DNA from: MH13 sp042140245
GTDB lineage: Bacteria; Pseudomonadota; Alphaproteobacteria; Rhizobiales; MH13
Reading direction: 5' to 3'
Assembly (NCBI RefSeq): GCF_042140245.1
Contig: NZ_CP159483.1
Span: 3,596,001-3,660,000 of the forward strand
Length of the DNA: 64,000 nucleotides
In this document: positions 8,667-16,698 of the stretch, in pieces
Layout of the letters: each line of letters begins with the position of its first letter
Numbering within the stretch: the first letter of the stretch is position 1
Position numbers and translations under genes: made by a program
Notes under the pieces: generated by a model
Seen by the model: only the letters and a program-made list of their open reading frames with translations
Told to the model about the DNA's origin: nothing
The model's database searches: none

Positions 8667-9386
8667 TCATGAGAGACCCGCCTGTAGGAGCGCGCGAACA
8701 CTCTCGTCAAAATGCGTGCTCATGGCCTCAACGGCCTGTTGAGGGTCACCAGCGGCCACGGCGCTCGCAATCTGCCCATGCGTTTCAATCATGGTTTGGC
8801 GCGCTTCAGGCGTGGATCTGCTCTTCCAACCGATGGGCCATGTCTGGCGCGTGATGCCTTGGAACGCACCGACGATGAGCGCAAAAACCGGGTTTCGGCA
8901 TGCACCCGCCAGCGCGGTGTGAAACGCCAGATCAAGTTCCATCAACTCTTCCGGTCGGCTCACCGCATCCTGCATACCCCTAGCAAGCGACAGGATGTGT
9001 TTTGCTTCCTCATCGGTTCTGCGGATGGACGCAAGTGTGACGATACGTGTTTCGATCGTACGGCGGACATCATAGATCTGCTGCACATTGATCTGCTCGG
9101 TGTGCACACCATGCTCAATGATGAGCGACATCGCGCCGTGGTCGATGTTGGAAACAGTCGCACGCTTACCAACATTAAGCTCGATGATCCGCATGGCTGC
9201 CAATGAGCGGAATGCTTCGCGCACGACCGTGCGTGAGACCTTCAAATCCTTCGACAAAGCAAGCTCAGAGGGCAGCCTGTCACCGGGCATCAACTCGTGC
9301 TCGCGGATATGACGCGTGATCGCGCCAATGGCCTCGCTGACCCGGCCCACGCCATTTTTTTCCGCTTGATTGCTTTGATTTTGCAA
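8667..9386 (-). CDS. GntR-family transcriptional regulator, FadR/FCD subfamily
   Basis: About 239 residues: an N-terminal winged helix-turn-helix (roughly 15-80, with LPSELALSKDLKVSR) and a C-terminal all-helical FCD effector domain. The best start is a TTG at 9386 preceded by AAGGAGA (9393-9399). An ATG at 9434 is also in frame, but it would put a perfect operator palindrome (9400-9416) inside the coding region and has no good ribosome site. The gene is first in the cluster and probably represses it in response to a sugar-acid intermediate. Confidence 0.82.
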   Translation of the reverse strand: MQNQSNQAEKNGVGRVSEAIGAITRHIREHELMPGDRLPSELALSKDLKVSRTVVREAFRSLAAMRIIELNVGKRATVSNIDHGAMSLIIEHGVHTEQINVQQIYDVRRTIETRIVTLASIRRTDEEAKHILSLARGMQDAVSRPEELMELDLAFHTALAGACRNPVFALIVGAFQGITRQTWPIGWKSRSTPEARQTMIETHGQIASAVAAGDPQQAVEAMSTHFDESVRALLQAGLS

Positions 9387-9399
9387 ATTAGTTCTCCTT

Positions 9400-9416
9400 A
9401 ACCTGTATGACAGGTT
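9400..9416. promoter_or_regulatory. FadR/GntR-type operator
   Basis: AACCTGT-ATG-ACAGGTT is a perfect 7-bp inverted repeat with a 3-bp spacer. It lies between the probable transcription start of the GntR gene and its Shine-Dalgarno sequence. The form resembles known GntR-subfamily operators (TGT-N-ACA core). The likely binder is the adjacent GntR protein, giving autoregulation and cluster control. Confidence 0.7.
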
Positions 9417-9423
9417 TTGAAAA

Positions 9424-9452
9424 TTTGTAGACATTTGCAACGCGCACGTCAA
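9424..9452 (-). promoter_or_regulatory. Sigma-70-type promoter of the first sugar cluster
   Basis: On the minus strand, TTGACG (9452 to 9447) and TACAAA (9429 to 9424) are separated by exactly 17 bases. Transcription would start near 9417, directly at the edge of the operator at 9400-9416, leaving a leader of about 30 bases before the TTG start of the regulator. Confidence 0.5.
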
Positions 9453-9506
9453 TGCGCTCCGGGTAAAAGCCGAAGATCTTACCTGAGAGTGGCGATGGTT
9501 TACGGG

Positions 9507-10535
9507 CTAGACGAGCGACGACGCAGCGATGTGGTAGCGTGTTTCAAAGACTTTGCTAGCCTGAAACGAATGGCTCGTTGGCGTGCCTTGCCGCGCAATT
9601 GGATTGTCAGCCGAAGCAATGCCAGCACCAAGATCAAAGGCTGAGCAGATCGGTTCCAAGCCAAGCGCGGCGTGACGCCCATTCCAGGGCTCGTGTTTCC
9701 GACCGCGATTGCTGAACCATATGAGGAGGCTGGGGAAGTGCTCCGCATTCCATGTCAACGTTACGCGATAGTTGGCTTGGTGATTGTCCACCGCAGCATA
9801 CCCTTCTTGCAGACCTACCAGTTGAAGCAGGTCTTCGCCCGGCGCCTCAAAGGGCAAGCGGCTTGCATCAATCTGCCCTCCGGAATGGGCTGGCGCCCCA
9901 TGCAAATCATCAAACAGCGCATCTGCCGGGAAGATGTCTGCGCCTGGTTCCAGGGAACCTGGGTAGCTGCGAATGCTGTTTGCTTTGGAGGTGCTGATAC
10001 GTGCCGCTCCAATCGTGGTGGGTAGAGCAAAGGTTGGATGCAACCCAATCGGCAAGTGGCAATCGGTGCGCGGCATCACCCGCAATACGCAGTCAATGGC
10101 AGGCGCGCTGGGGTCAGGAACAATCTCGCGTTCAACCGAAGCGATAGGGTGACCATCAGGATAACTTAGGTTGAGCACGAGACGCTTATCATCGACACAG
10201 ACCCAATCCCAAACACAGTTGGAGCTTTCTCCATGTGGCGGCGCGTTTGGTGGCAAAGGCGAGGATTGCCCCATCGATGCTTGCCAGTCCGCTGATAGCG
10301 TCTGCGGCTCATCAGCCCCAAATGGAATGCAAGGCCATTCGCCTCGTAAGCCACGGAGAATAGGTGGAAGGTCAGGCGGCAGATTTTCATCCGCCCAAGG
10401 CGGAATGTGCATTGGTTGCGCAGATCGTCCATCAGACAGATCGAAGCGAACTGGCGCGAGCATCGCTCCCAAGCGCTGAACCGTCAACGATCCATGCGCC
10501 CAGTGCAGCGTTCTTGAAGCGTCAAAACTTTCCAT
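9507..10535 (-). CDS. Aldose 1-epimerase-like protein (mutarotase)
   Basis: A 342-residue galactose-mutarotase-superfamily protein, longer than the one at 3064-3918. The region CHLPIGLHPTFALP carries the expected catalytic histidine, and WFSNRGRKHEPWNGR near residues 265-285 is typical of the family's C-terminal substrate-binding part. It overlaps the upstream RraA-like gene by 14 bases and closes the second minus-strand sugar operon. It probably equilibrates anomers of the sugar imported by the adjacent ABC system. Confidence 0.72.
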   Translation of the reverse strand: MESFDASRTLHWAHGSLTVQRLGAMLAPVRFDLSDGRSAQPMHIPPWADENLPPDLPPILRGLRGEWPCIPFGADEPQTLSADWQASMGQSSPLPPNAPPHGESSNCVWDWVCVDDKRLVLNLSYPDGHPIASVEREIVPDPSAPAIDCVLRVMPRTDCHLPIGLHPTFALPTTIGAARISTSKANSIRSYPGSLEPGADIFPADALFDDLHGAPAHSGGQIDASRLPFEAPGEDLLQLVGLQEGYAAVDNHQANYRVTLTWNAEHFPSLLIWFSNRGRKHEPWNGRHAALGLEPICSAFDLGAGIASADNPIARQGTPTSHSFQASKVFETRYHIAASSLV

Positions 10536-11184
10536 ACGTCTTGTAAGCGTCGACTGGATCGGTACCAGCCAGGATGGCAGCGCGCACCTTGTCTTCAGCG
10601 CTGATCACCTCTTCAACCTCGGTGACCACATCTTCGACAATGCCTTTGGGAATGATCACCACACCATCGAAATCGGCGACAACAAAGTCCCCGGCTTCAA
10701 TCAGCACATCACCAATGGTGATGGGGTCATCAACGCCTTGCGGCACCCATTTGGCGACGATGTCACGCGGTGTCCGGAAGCGGCAAAAGACCGGGAACCC
10801 AATGGAGCGGATAAAGCTGTTGTCCCGCGAGCCACCATCAACGATGTAGCCGCGAACGCCGCGTACTTTTAGCGTTTCAGCCGATAGCTCGCCCATTAAG
10901 GCCAAGCGTTCAGAATTGGGCTGGCAGAGCACCACATGACCAGCAGGCGCGGTGGAGAGAAACTCCACCCACGGCAAAAGGTAATCCACCTCCTCGTCGT
11001 GCCGGTTCGCGTCGAACGCAACACCACGCAATGTCGAGATCGGGCCAACGACGCGGGTTTCATTGTCTAGCCCGACAATGGAATGCGGCAGCACACAGTT
11101 TTCCAATCCGCGTGCGCGCATTACGTCATAAACCGCGCCGGAATAACAGGCGTCCAAGCGTTCAGTGAGTTTGGCGATATCCAT
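10522..11184 (-). CDS. RraA-like / 4-hydroxy-4-methyl-2-oxoglutarate aldolase family protein
   Basis: A 220-residue protein of the RraA fold. The GGSRD motif (VDGGSRDNSF, about 138-147) supplies the Mg-binding Asp and substrate-binding Arg of the aldolase/decarboxylase members. In a catabolic operon with lactonase and mutarotase, an aldolase acting on a 2-keto acid to release pyruvate is more plausible than the RNase E inhibitor role of E. coli RraA. Translation is probably coupled to the mutarotase, with which it overlaps. Confidence 0.78.
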   Translation of the reverse strand: MDIAKLTERLDACYSGAVYDVMRARGLENCVLPHSIVGLDNETRVVGPISTLRGVAFDANRHDEEVDYLLPWVEFLSTAPAGHVVLCQPNSERLALMGELSAETLKVRGVRGYIVDGGSRDNSFIRSIGFPVFCRFRTPRDIVAKWVPQGVDDPITIGDVLIEAGDFVVADFDGVVIIPKGIVEDVVTEVEEVISAEDKVRAAILAGTDPVDAYKTYGKF

Positions 11185-11193
11185 GGCGGGTTC

Positions 11194-12084
11194 CTAAAGC
11201 TTGAAACGATTTTCTGGCAGACCGCGTGTTTGGGTCTTGATGGCGAACAGGCTGCCAGCCAGCCGATCACTTTCGTCCTTCATCACGCTGGCGGTGGTAA
11301 TGTAGAGCGTTGAAAGGTCATCTCCGCCAAAGCAGCAGGTGGTGATGTTCTTCACTGGCATCTCGATGATGCGATCCATGCTGCCATCAGGGGCGATGCG
11401 CACGACACAGCCGCCACCGAAACGGCAGTTCCAAATGTAACCATCTGCATCGATGGTGGAGCCATCAGGGAAGCCGCGTTCAAAACCGGAAAAATGGGTT
11501 TTGCCTTCACCAATGGAACTGGTGGCCGCATCGAAAGAATATCTTCGGATTTCGTTTTTCAGCGTGTCGCCGAAGTAGAAGGTGGACTTGTCTGGCGACC
11601 AGCAGAGCGTGTTGGCGATGCCAATGTTGGCTTCAACTTCTTCCAGCAGGCCGCCCTCGGTGTAGCGATACAGCTTGCCCAACCCATCGGTCACATCAAG
11701 ATTCTCGCCGTTTGGCCCGACATTATTGCCCATCGAGCCAATCCAGAAGACGCCATTGGGATCGGTGCGGCCATCATTAAAACGAACGGTCGGACTGCCG
11801 GGCAACGTAACACCCAAATCCTGACGTTGGTCGGTTTCCACTTGGAGCAAGACGAGCTTGGAGCCCAACGCGACGAGCAGAGTGCCGTCGCGTGTCGTCA
11901 GTGAGAGCGCAACAACCGGCTCATCAAATGGATGGCTGGTGACAGCACCGCTCTCAACGTCAAGGCGGTGGACCAGAAAGCGGTTGATATCCACCCAATA
12001 GACACGGTTCTCATCGGCTGACCATGTGGCCGCCTCGCCGCAGATATCTCCGGTGGGTGCAACACATCTGACTTCGCCGATCAT
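11194..12084 (-). CDS. SMP-30/gluconolactonase family sugar lactonase
   Basis: A 296-residue beta-propeller lactonase, paralogous to the one at 2168-3064. Metal ligands are the Glu of CGEAATW (about 17), the Asn of GIANTLCW (about 158) and the Asp of FPDGSTID (about 207). The ATG at 12084 is preferred over a GTG six bases earlier. It lies ten bases after the permease stop, in the same operon as the second sugar transporter, and should hydrolyse a sugar-derived lactone. Confidence 0.85.
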   Translation of the reverse strand: MIGEVRCVAPTGDICGEAATWSADENRVYWVDINRFLVHRLDVESGAVTSHPFDEPVVALSLTTRDGTLLVALGSKLVLLQVETDQRQDLGVTLPGSPTVRFNDGRTDPNGVFWIGSMGNNVGPNGENLDVTDGLGKLYRYTEGGLLEEVEANIGIANTLCWSPDKSTFYFGDTLKNEIRRYSFDAATSSIGEGKTHFSGFERGFPDGSTIDADGYIWNCRFGGGCVVRIAPDGSMDRIIEMPVKNITTCCFGGDDLSTLYITTASVMKDESDRLAGSLFAIKTQTRGLPENRFKL

Positions 12085-12093
12085 GGCCACACT

Positions 12094-13053
12094 CTAGTGC
12101 TTCTTAGCCGAGCTATCGAGGGCGTGGTTCAAAAGCACCGCGCCGATAATCAGCAGACCGCGAACAACCAGCTGCCAGTATTCTGAAACGTTTAGCAACG
12201 TCATCCCATTGACGATAATGCCAAGGAACAGCACGCCAATCAGCGTGCCACGCACCGTACCCTTGCCGCCAAACAGGCTGGTTCCTCCGATGATGACGGC
12301 CGAGATAACGTCCAGTTCCCAGCCACGCGCAGCGCTGGCGCTGCCCGATAGGATCTGAGAGGCGATAAGGACACCAGCCATAGCGGTGAATACGCCGGTA
12401 ATGCCGAGTGCCAGCGTTTTGGTCTTCCATACATCAATGCCTGAGAGGCGCGCCGCTTCCAGATTCCCACCTACTGCATACAAGGCCCGTCCAAAGCTTG
12501 TGTAGTTCATGAGGAAGTACACAAAGCCAAACACGGCAGCAAAAATGTAGACCGGGAAGGGAACACCGAAGAGAAGACCAGCACCCAGGAAGTTGAACTG
12601 GAAGGGGAAGCTGGTGATGGGGAAGCCGCCGGTAATGAGGTTGGCAGCACCTGACAGAACCGTCAAAAGCCCGAGCGTCGTGATGAAGGTTGGCATGTTG
12701 AAATGCTGGCGCAGTTTTCCGGTAAAAACGCCGACACCGAACAAGAGCACCATAGCGCAGATCGCGCCAATCGTGATGGCCGGCCATGGACCGATGCTGT
12801 CAGAAAGCGCGCCCGTTACCCAAGCCGTCACACACCCAGAAAAGGCCACACCGGACCCAACCGACAGGTCGATCTCGCCCGATACGATGACCATCGTCAT
12901 GCCGAACGCGATGATGCCCTGCATGGTGATGTTGCGCAGCACATTCATCTGGTTGTCGAGCGTGGCAAAGCCAGGCGCGGCGAAGCTTAGATAGATGTAC
13001 ATCAGCACCAGAATGATCTCCATCGGGTAACGACGGAACAGATTCAGCGCCAT
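12094..13053 (-). CDS. Sugar ABC transporter permease (RbsC family)
   Basis: A 319-residue CUT2 permease with the diagnostic GEIDLSVGSGVAFSG segment and AVIIGGTSLFGGKGTVRG in the conserved cytoplasmic loop. Eight to ten hydrophobic segments are visible. Its ATG overlaps the TGA of the ATPase gene (TGATG), indicating coupled translation. Partners are the double-domain ATPase and the binding protein immediately upstream. Confidence 0.9.
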   Translation of the reverse strand: MALNLFRRYPMEIILVLMYIYLSFAAPGFATLDNQMNVLRNITMQGIIAFGMTMVIVSGEIDLSVGSGVAFSGCVTAWVTGALSDSIGPWPAITIGAICAMVLLFGVGVFTGKLRQHFNMPTFITTLGLLTVLSGAANLITGGFPITSFPFQFNFLGAGLLFGVPFPVYIFAAVFGFVYFLMNYTSFGRALYAVGGNLEAARLSGIDVWKTKTLALGITGVFTAMAGVLIASQILSGSASAARGWELDVISAVIIGGTSLFGGKGTVRGTLIGVLFLGIIVNGMTLLNVSEYWQLVVRGLLIIGAVLLNHALDSSAKKH

Positions 13054-14555
13054 CAAAGGCCCTCCATGCAGGCAGTGTAGAGTTCGGCCAGAGTCGTTTC
13101 AGCAGGGTCAAGCTCGCTAAGCAGTTCGCCCTCTTTCAAGACCAGTATGCGATCGCAGACCTCCAGCATCTCCTCCAACTCAGTGGAGACAAAGATGGAC
13201 GACAGGCCAGAGGCGGCCTGCTCCCAAATGATCTGGAAAATCTGTTGCTTGGCGTTGACGTCGACACCTCGACTTGGCTCGTCAAAGAACATGACTTTCG
13301 GGTCGGTGTTCAGCCAGTTTCCAATCACCACCTTTTGCTGGTTGCCACCCGATAGTGATGATACTGGCAAATCGGGGCTATCAACCTTGATATGCAGCTG
13401 ATCGATCTGTTTCGAAACGCCCGGGGCCTCGGCAGATTTGGTAATGAGGCCATTGGGGGCAAGCTTAAAGAGGCTCGCCATCGATAGGTTGTTGTGAATC
13501 GAATGCTCTTGAACGAGCCCCACTTCTTTGCGGTTCTCTGGCGTGTAACCCAGACCAAGCTGCACCATGAACTCCGGCGTTGGCTCTGCGATGGTGTTGC
13601 CGTCTAAGACTATCTCGCCAGAATCCAGCGGATCAGCACCGAAGATGGATCGCAGCACCTCGGTGCGCCCTGCCCCCAACATGCCTGCCAAGCCCAGAAC
13701 CTCACCGCGTCGGAGGTCGAACGAGATATCTCGAAAGACAGGTTCGCGGGTGAGGCCGCGCACTTGCAGAACAGGATTGTCTTTGGGGATCGCAGCGTTG
13801 CGCGCCGGACGGGTGGCGCGCGCCACATCGCCAAACATCATGTCGACCACGGTGCCGAGCGAAGAGGCCGCCATCTCAATCGACCCAACATGTTGGCCGT
13901 CTCGCAGTACGGTGACGGTGTCCGCGATCTCAGCAAGCTCGGACATGCGGTGGGAAATGTACATCATCGTTACGCCCTGATCTTTCAGAGTACGCAACAG
14001 GCCAAACAGCATCTCCACCTCTTTGGTGGCGAGTGCAGATGTCGGTTCATCCAGCAACAACAAGGTCGGCTCAAACGACATCGCCTTTGCAATTTCGACC
14101 GTCTGCTGTTGACCGACACTCAAGCTGGAAATGGTCGCTTTGGGGTCAAGTGACAGACCCATGCGGTCGAAAAGCTTTTCGGTCTGACGGTGCGCCTTGC
14201 GCCAATCGATAGCACTGACGCCAAGCATGCTCGCCCGCGGCAAGCGACCGAGGAAAATGTTTTCGGTAACGGAGAGTTCAGGCACCAAAGACAGTTCTTG
14301 GTGGACGGTAACAATGTTCGCGTCAAATGCCTCTTGTGGGGATTTGAAGCTTACCGCTTCACCATCAAGCGCCATGGTGCCTTCGGTCGGCTGAGTGACG
14401 CCAGAAAGCATCTTCACCAAAGTCGATTTGCCGGACCCATTTTTTCCCATCAGCGCATGAATGCGCGAGGGCTCAAAGGTGTGGCTAAAATCATCGAGCG
14501 CAACGACGTTGCCGTACACTTTGGTCAATGACTGGGTTTGGATCGCGGCGGACAT
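13053..14555 (-). CDS. Sugar ABC transporter ATP-binding protein, two ABC domains (RbsA/XylG-type)
   Basis: A 500-residue tandem ATPase. The first domain has Walker A GKNGSGKST (37-45) and LLLLDEPTSAL. The second has a degenerate Walker A (GMLGAGRTE), as is normal for CUT2 ATPases, plus LSGGNQQKVVIGNWL and FFDEPSRGVDV. The two-domain form contrasts with the half-size ATPase of the neighbouring cluster at 4638-5372, so the two importers are of distinct lineages rather than a recent duplication. Confidence 0.92.
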   Translation of the reverse strand: MSAAIQTQSLTKVYGNVVALDDFSHTFEPSRIHALMGKNGSGKSTLVKMLSGVTQPTEGTMALDGEAVSFKSPQEAFDANIVTVHQELSLVPELSVTENIFLGRLPRASMLGVSAIDWRKAHRQTEKLFDRMGLSLDPKATISSLSVGQQQTVEIAKAMSFEPTLLLLDEPTSALATKEVEMLFGLLRTLKDQGVTMMYISHRMSELAEIADTVTVLRDGQHVGSIEMAASSLGTVVDMMFGDVARATRPARNAAIPKDNPVLQVRGLTREPVFRDISFDLRRGEVLGLAGMLGAGRTEVLRSIFGADPLDSGEIVLDGNTIAEPTPEFMVQLGLGYTPENRKEVGLVQEHSIHNNLSMASLFKLAPNGLITKSAEAPGVSKQIDQLHIKVDSPDLPVSSLSGGNQQKVVIGNWLNTDPKVMFFDEPSRGVDVNAKQQIFQIIWEQAASGLSSIFVSTELEEMLEVCDRILVLKEGELLSELDPAETTLAELYTACMEGL

Positions 14556-14609
14556 TAGGGCTTTTGACAGTCTTCTGGCCGGTGGCCTTGGCAGACGCTT
14601 GTAAGAGGA

Positions 14610-14631
14610 CGGGGCAGCCTAGGCCGCCCCG
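14610..14631 (-). promoter_or_regulatory. Intercistronic hairpin after the binding-protein gene
   Basis: CGGGGC and GCCCCG form the arms of a near-perfect 22-base palindrome with one mismatched pair, located between the binding-protein stop and the ATPase start. No U tract follows. It fits a stabiliser or partial terminator that raises binding-protein yield, as at 6387-6412 and 52469-52498. Confidence 0.5.
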
Positions 14632-14653
14632 CCAGTCGGTTCAGGGAGGGAAT

Positions 14654-15625
14654 TTAGTTGAGAGACTGAAGGTACTCTTGGAACTCTTCAACCGCAGGGC
14701 GGTCAGTGCGCGACAGACCAAGCACGGGCACAATCACAGCTTCTTCGGTGGCTTCACCGTTGATCGCCGCAATCGCCGCTTCCACGGCCATCTGACCCAT
14801 CACATAAGGCTGCTGTGCGGTGACGGCCTGAAGCACATTGTCATCATCCAAGATGAACGACACCAACTGCTCAGTGCCATCGACGCCAAAGACGTAGATT
14901 TCGCCTTCCTTGCCAGCATTTCGCACAGCCTGCACAGCGCCGACTGTACCACCTTCATTGGCGGCGTAGATGATGTTGAGGTCGGGGTTGGCCGTGATGA
15001 TATCGCCAGCCACTTGGACAGCATTTTCAGCCAACCATGCATCTTGCTGTGAGACGATATTGAGCGTGTTGCCCTGCTCTGCTTCTTCAACGAAGCCGTC
15101 GACGCGGTCAGCTGAGATTTCTGGCAACAAAGCGCGGAAACCAAGCGTTGCAACATTGGCTTCACCGCCCAACTCATTGGCGATGAACTCAGCAGCCATC
15201 ATACCAGTGGAGTTGCCCAAGTCGCGTTGCGCTGAGTTGAGATAAGAGACCGGGATCGAGGTATCATCAACGTTGGAGTTGTATGTCACGATGTGGATGC
15301 CGCGATCACGAGCGCGCATCAATGCTGGGATGGATGCCACGGCGGAAACCGGTGAAATCACAATCGCATCCACACCGCGCGCGATGTAGGTGTCGATCAG
15401 ACTGATCTCTTGCTCCGGCTGGCTGTTGGAATTGCCTTCCAAAAGCTCGACGCCAGCGGCATCAGCGGCGGCATTCATACCGAGCTGAATGGTGCGGAAA
15501 AATTGATCTTGCTGGAACACGACAGCAGCGATGGTCATATCGCTTTGCGCCATGGTCGGCCCGGCGGCACCGGTTGCAACCATCGCGCCAAGCGCGAGGC
15601 CAGCTAGGGTTTGTTTGAGAGACAT
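14654..15625 (-). CDS. Periplasmic sugar-binding protein of the ABC transporter (RbsB-type)
   Basis: A 323-residue ribose-binding-like protein. The signal peptide is MSLKQTLAGLALGAMVATGAA, with cleavage near TMAQS. The mature start MTIAAVVFQQDQFFRTIQLG is the canonical first strand and helix, and IDTYIARGVDAIVISPVS follows. AGGAGGAAG precedes the ATG. It is the first gene of the transporter set and the upstream partner of the two-domain ATPase and permease. Confidence 0.92.
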   Translation of the reverse strand: MSLKQTLAGLALGAMVATGAAGPTMAQSDMTIAAVVFQQDQFFRTIQLGMNAAADAAGVELLEGNSNSQPEQEISLIDTYIARGVDAIVISPVSAVASIPALMRARDRGIHIVTYNSNVDDTSIPVSYLNSAQRDLGNSTGMMAAEFIANELGGEANVATLGFRALLPEISADRVDGFVEEAEQGNTLNIVSQQDAWLAENAVQVAGDIITANPDLNIIYAANEGGTVGAVQAVRNAGKEGEIYVFGVDGTEQLVSFILDDDNVLQAVTAQQPYVMGQMAVEAAIAAINGEATEEAVIVPVLGLSRTDRPAVEEFQEYLQSLN

Positions 15626-15712
15626 GTCTTCCTCCTGTTCGGTCCGCCTGTTGTCTCGGCGGGTTTTCTAGCCAGCTTCGCTGGGCGCGGCTGGCGATTG
15701 TGTATGCGCCCC

Positions 15713-16471
15713 TTACGGAGCGCTGGTTGGTTCGTTGATGGCTGCGGCCTCAGCGGGCATCGTCTTCTCAATAAAGTTGAGGCCGTGGTCGAGATGGCTC
15801 GACATCCAGTATTGGAAGGCCAAGCGATCACGTTTCTCCAAAGCCCGAAGAATGTTCGCGTGGGTATCGTGGGTGCCTTGCAAACCGTGGGTTTCTTTGC
15901 CGGTTTCCATCAACTTCACGATGATCGGCTTCATCGTTGTGTAGACGTTGAGCACCGTCTGATTGTCGGCCAACTCCAAAAGAGCTGCATGGAACGCAAA
16001 GTCGCGCTCGGCTGCTTCAACGGCAGACCTTGCCTGCACAATGGAGTCGTTGATCGCATGGAACCGCGCAACATCTGCGTCGGTCAGAACGGCCAAAATA
16101 GCGTCTGCAGAACCGACCTCGATCAAACGGCGGAACCCTTGAATATCTAGGAAAGTTTCACGCGAGATCGACAGCTGAAATGAGAAGAGGTCAAGCACGG
16201 CATCCATGTGCCGGTTGACGATCACAGCACCAATTTTCGGGCGCACATCCACAACACCATAGGCTTTGAGAATGCGGACTGCCTCGCGCACAGTGTTGCG
16301 AGCGGCAGCGAACTTTTCACCTAGCTCACGTTCGGACGGCAATGTGTCACCAACGGTCAAACCATTGGTTTGAATATAGCCCTTGATCTGTTCAACGAGA
16401 TTGTCGACCGCGCTGCCATCGCCAGCATCGCGGGCGTCTATTGATCGATCTTGATATGCGTTTGTTGGCAC
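15713..16471 (-). CDS. GntR-family transcriptional regulator, FadR/FCD subfamily
   Basis: A 252-residue regulator with an N-terminal winged helix (IKGYIQTNGLTVGDTLPSER, with RNTVREAVRILKAYGVV) and an FCD effector domain. The start is a GTG at 16471 with AAGGTGA about 7 bases upstream. It is divergent from the mannonate dehydratase operon and lies just upstream of the second sugar transporter, so it probably controls both. Related boxes at 16485-16499 and 16646-16660 are candidate binding sites. Confidence 0.85.
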   Translation of the reverse strand: MPTNAYQDRSIDARDAGDGSAVDNLVEQIKGYIQTNGLTVGDTLPSERELGEKFAAARNTVREAVRILKAYGVVDVRPKIGAVIVNRHMDAVLDLFSFQLSISRETFLDIQGFRRLIEVGSADAILAVLTDADVARFHAINDSIVQARSAVEAAERDFAFHAALLELADNQTVLNVYTTMKPIIVKLMETGKETHGLQGTHDTHANILRALEKRDRLAFQYWMSSHLDHGLNFIEKTMPAEAAAINEPTSAP

Positions 16472-16484
16472 GCCATCACCTTAT

Positions 16485-16499
16485 TTGTTGGTCCAGATT
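16485..16499. promoter_or_regulatory. FadR-type operator candidate, copy 1
   Basis: TTGTTGGTCCAGATT contains a TGG-N-CCA symmetric core. A second copy with one mismatch lies at 16646-16660, 161 bases away in the same orientation. This copy is immediately upstream of the GTG start of the FadR-type gene, fitting autoregulation. Confidence 0.5.
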
Positions 16500-16645
16500 A
16501 TGGTTGCGTGAAACCAGGCTTATGGCAAGCCCACAATGGAAAATTATTTTTCTCAATTATTTCAATAAGTCATGCTCGATCAACGCCTCGAGTTGGACGG
16601 GCTAAGTTGGGCAGGCGTCCTTCATTTGTCATTTAGGGCTTGATA

Positions 16646-16660
16646 TTGTTGGACCAGATT
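16646..16660. promoter_or_regulatory. FadR-type operator candidate, copy 2
   Basis: TTGTTGGACCAGATT matches the box at 16485-16499 at 14 of 15 positions. It lies 38 bases before the uxuA ATG, just after a TTGATA that could be a -35 element (16640-16645). Binding here would block the mannonate dehydratase operon promoter. Confidence 0.5.
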
Positions 16661-16698
16661 GAAAGGATATAGCGACAGACTGATCAGAAAGGGACAGA

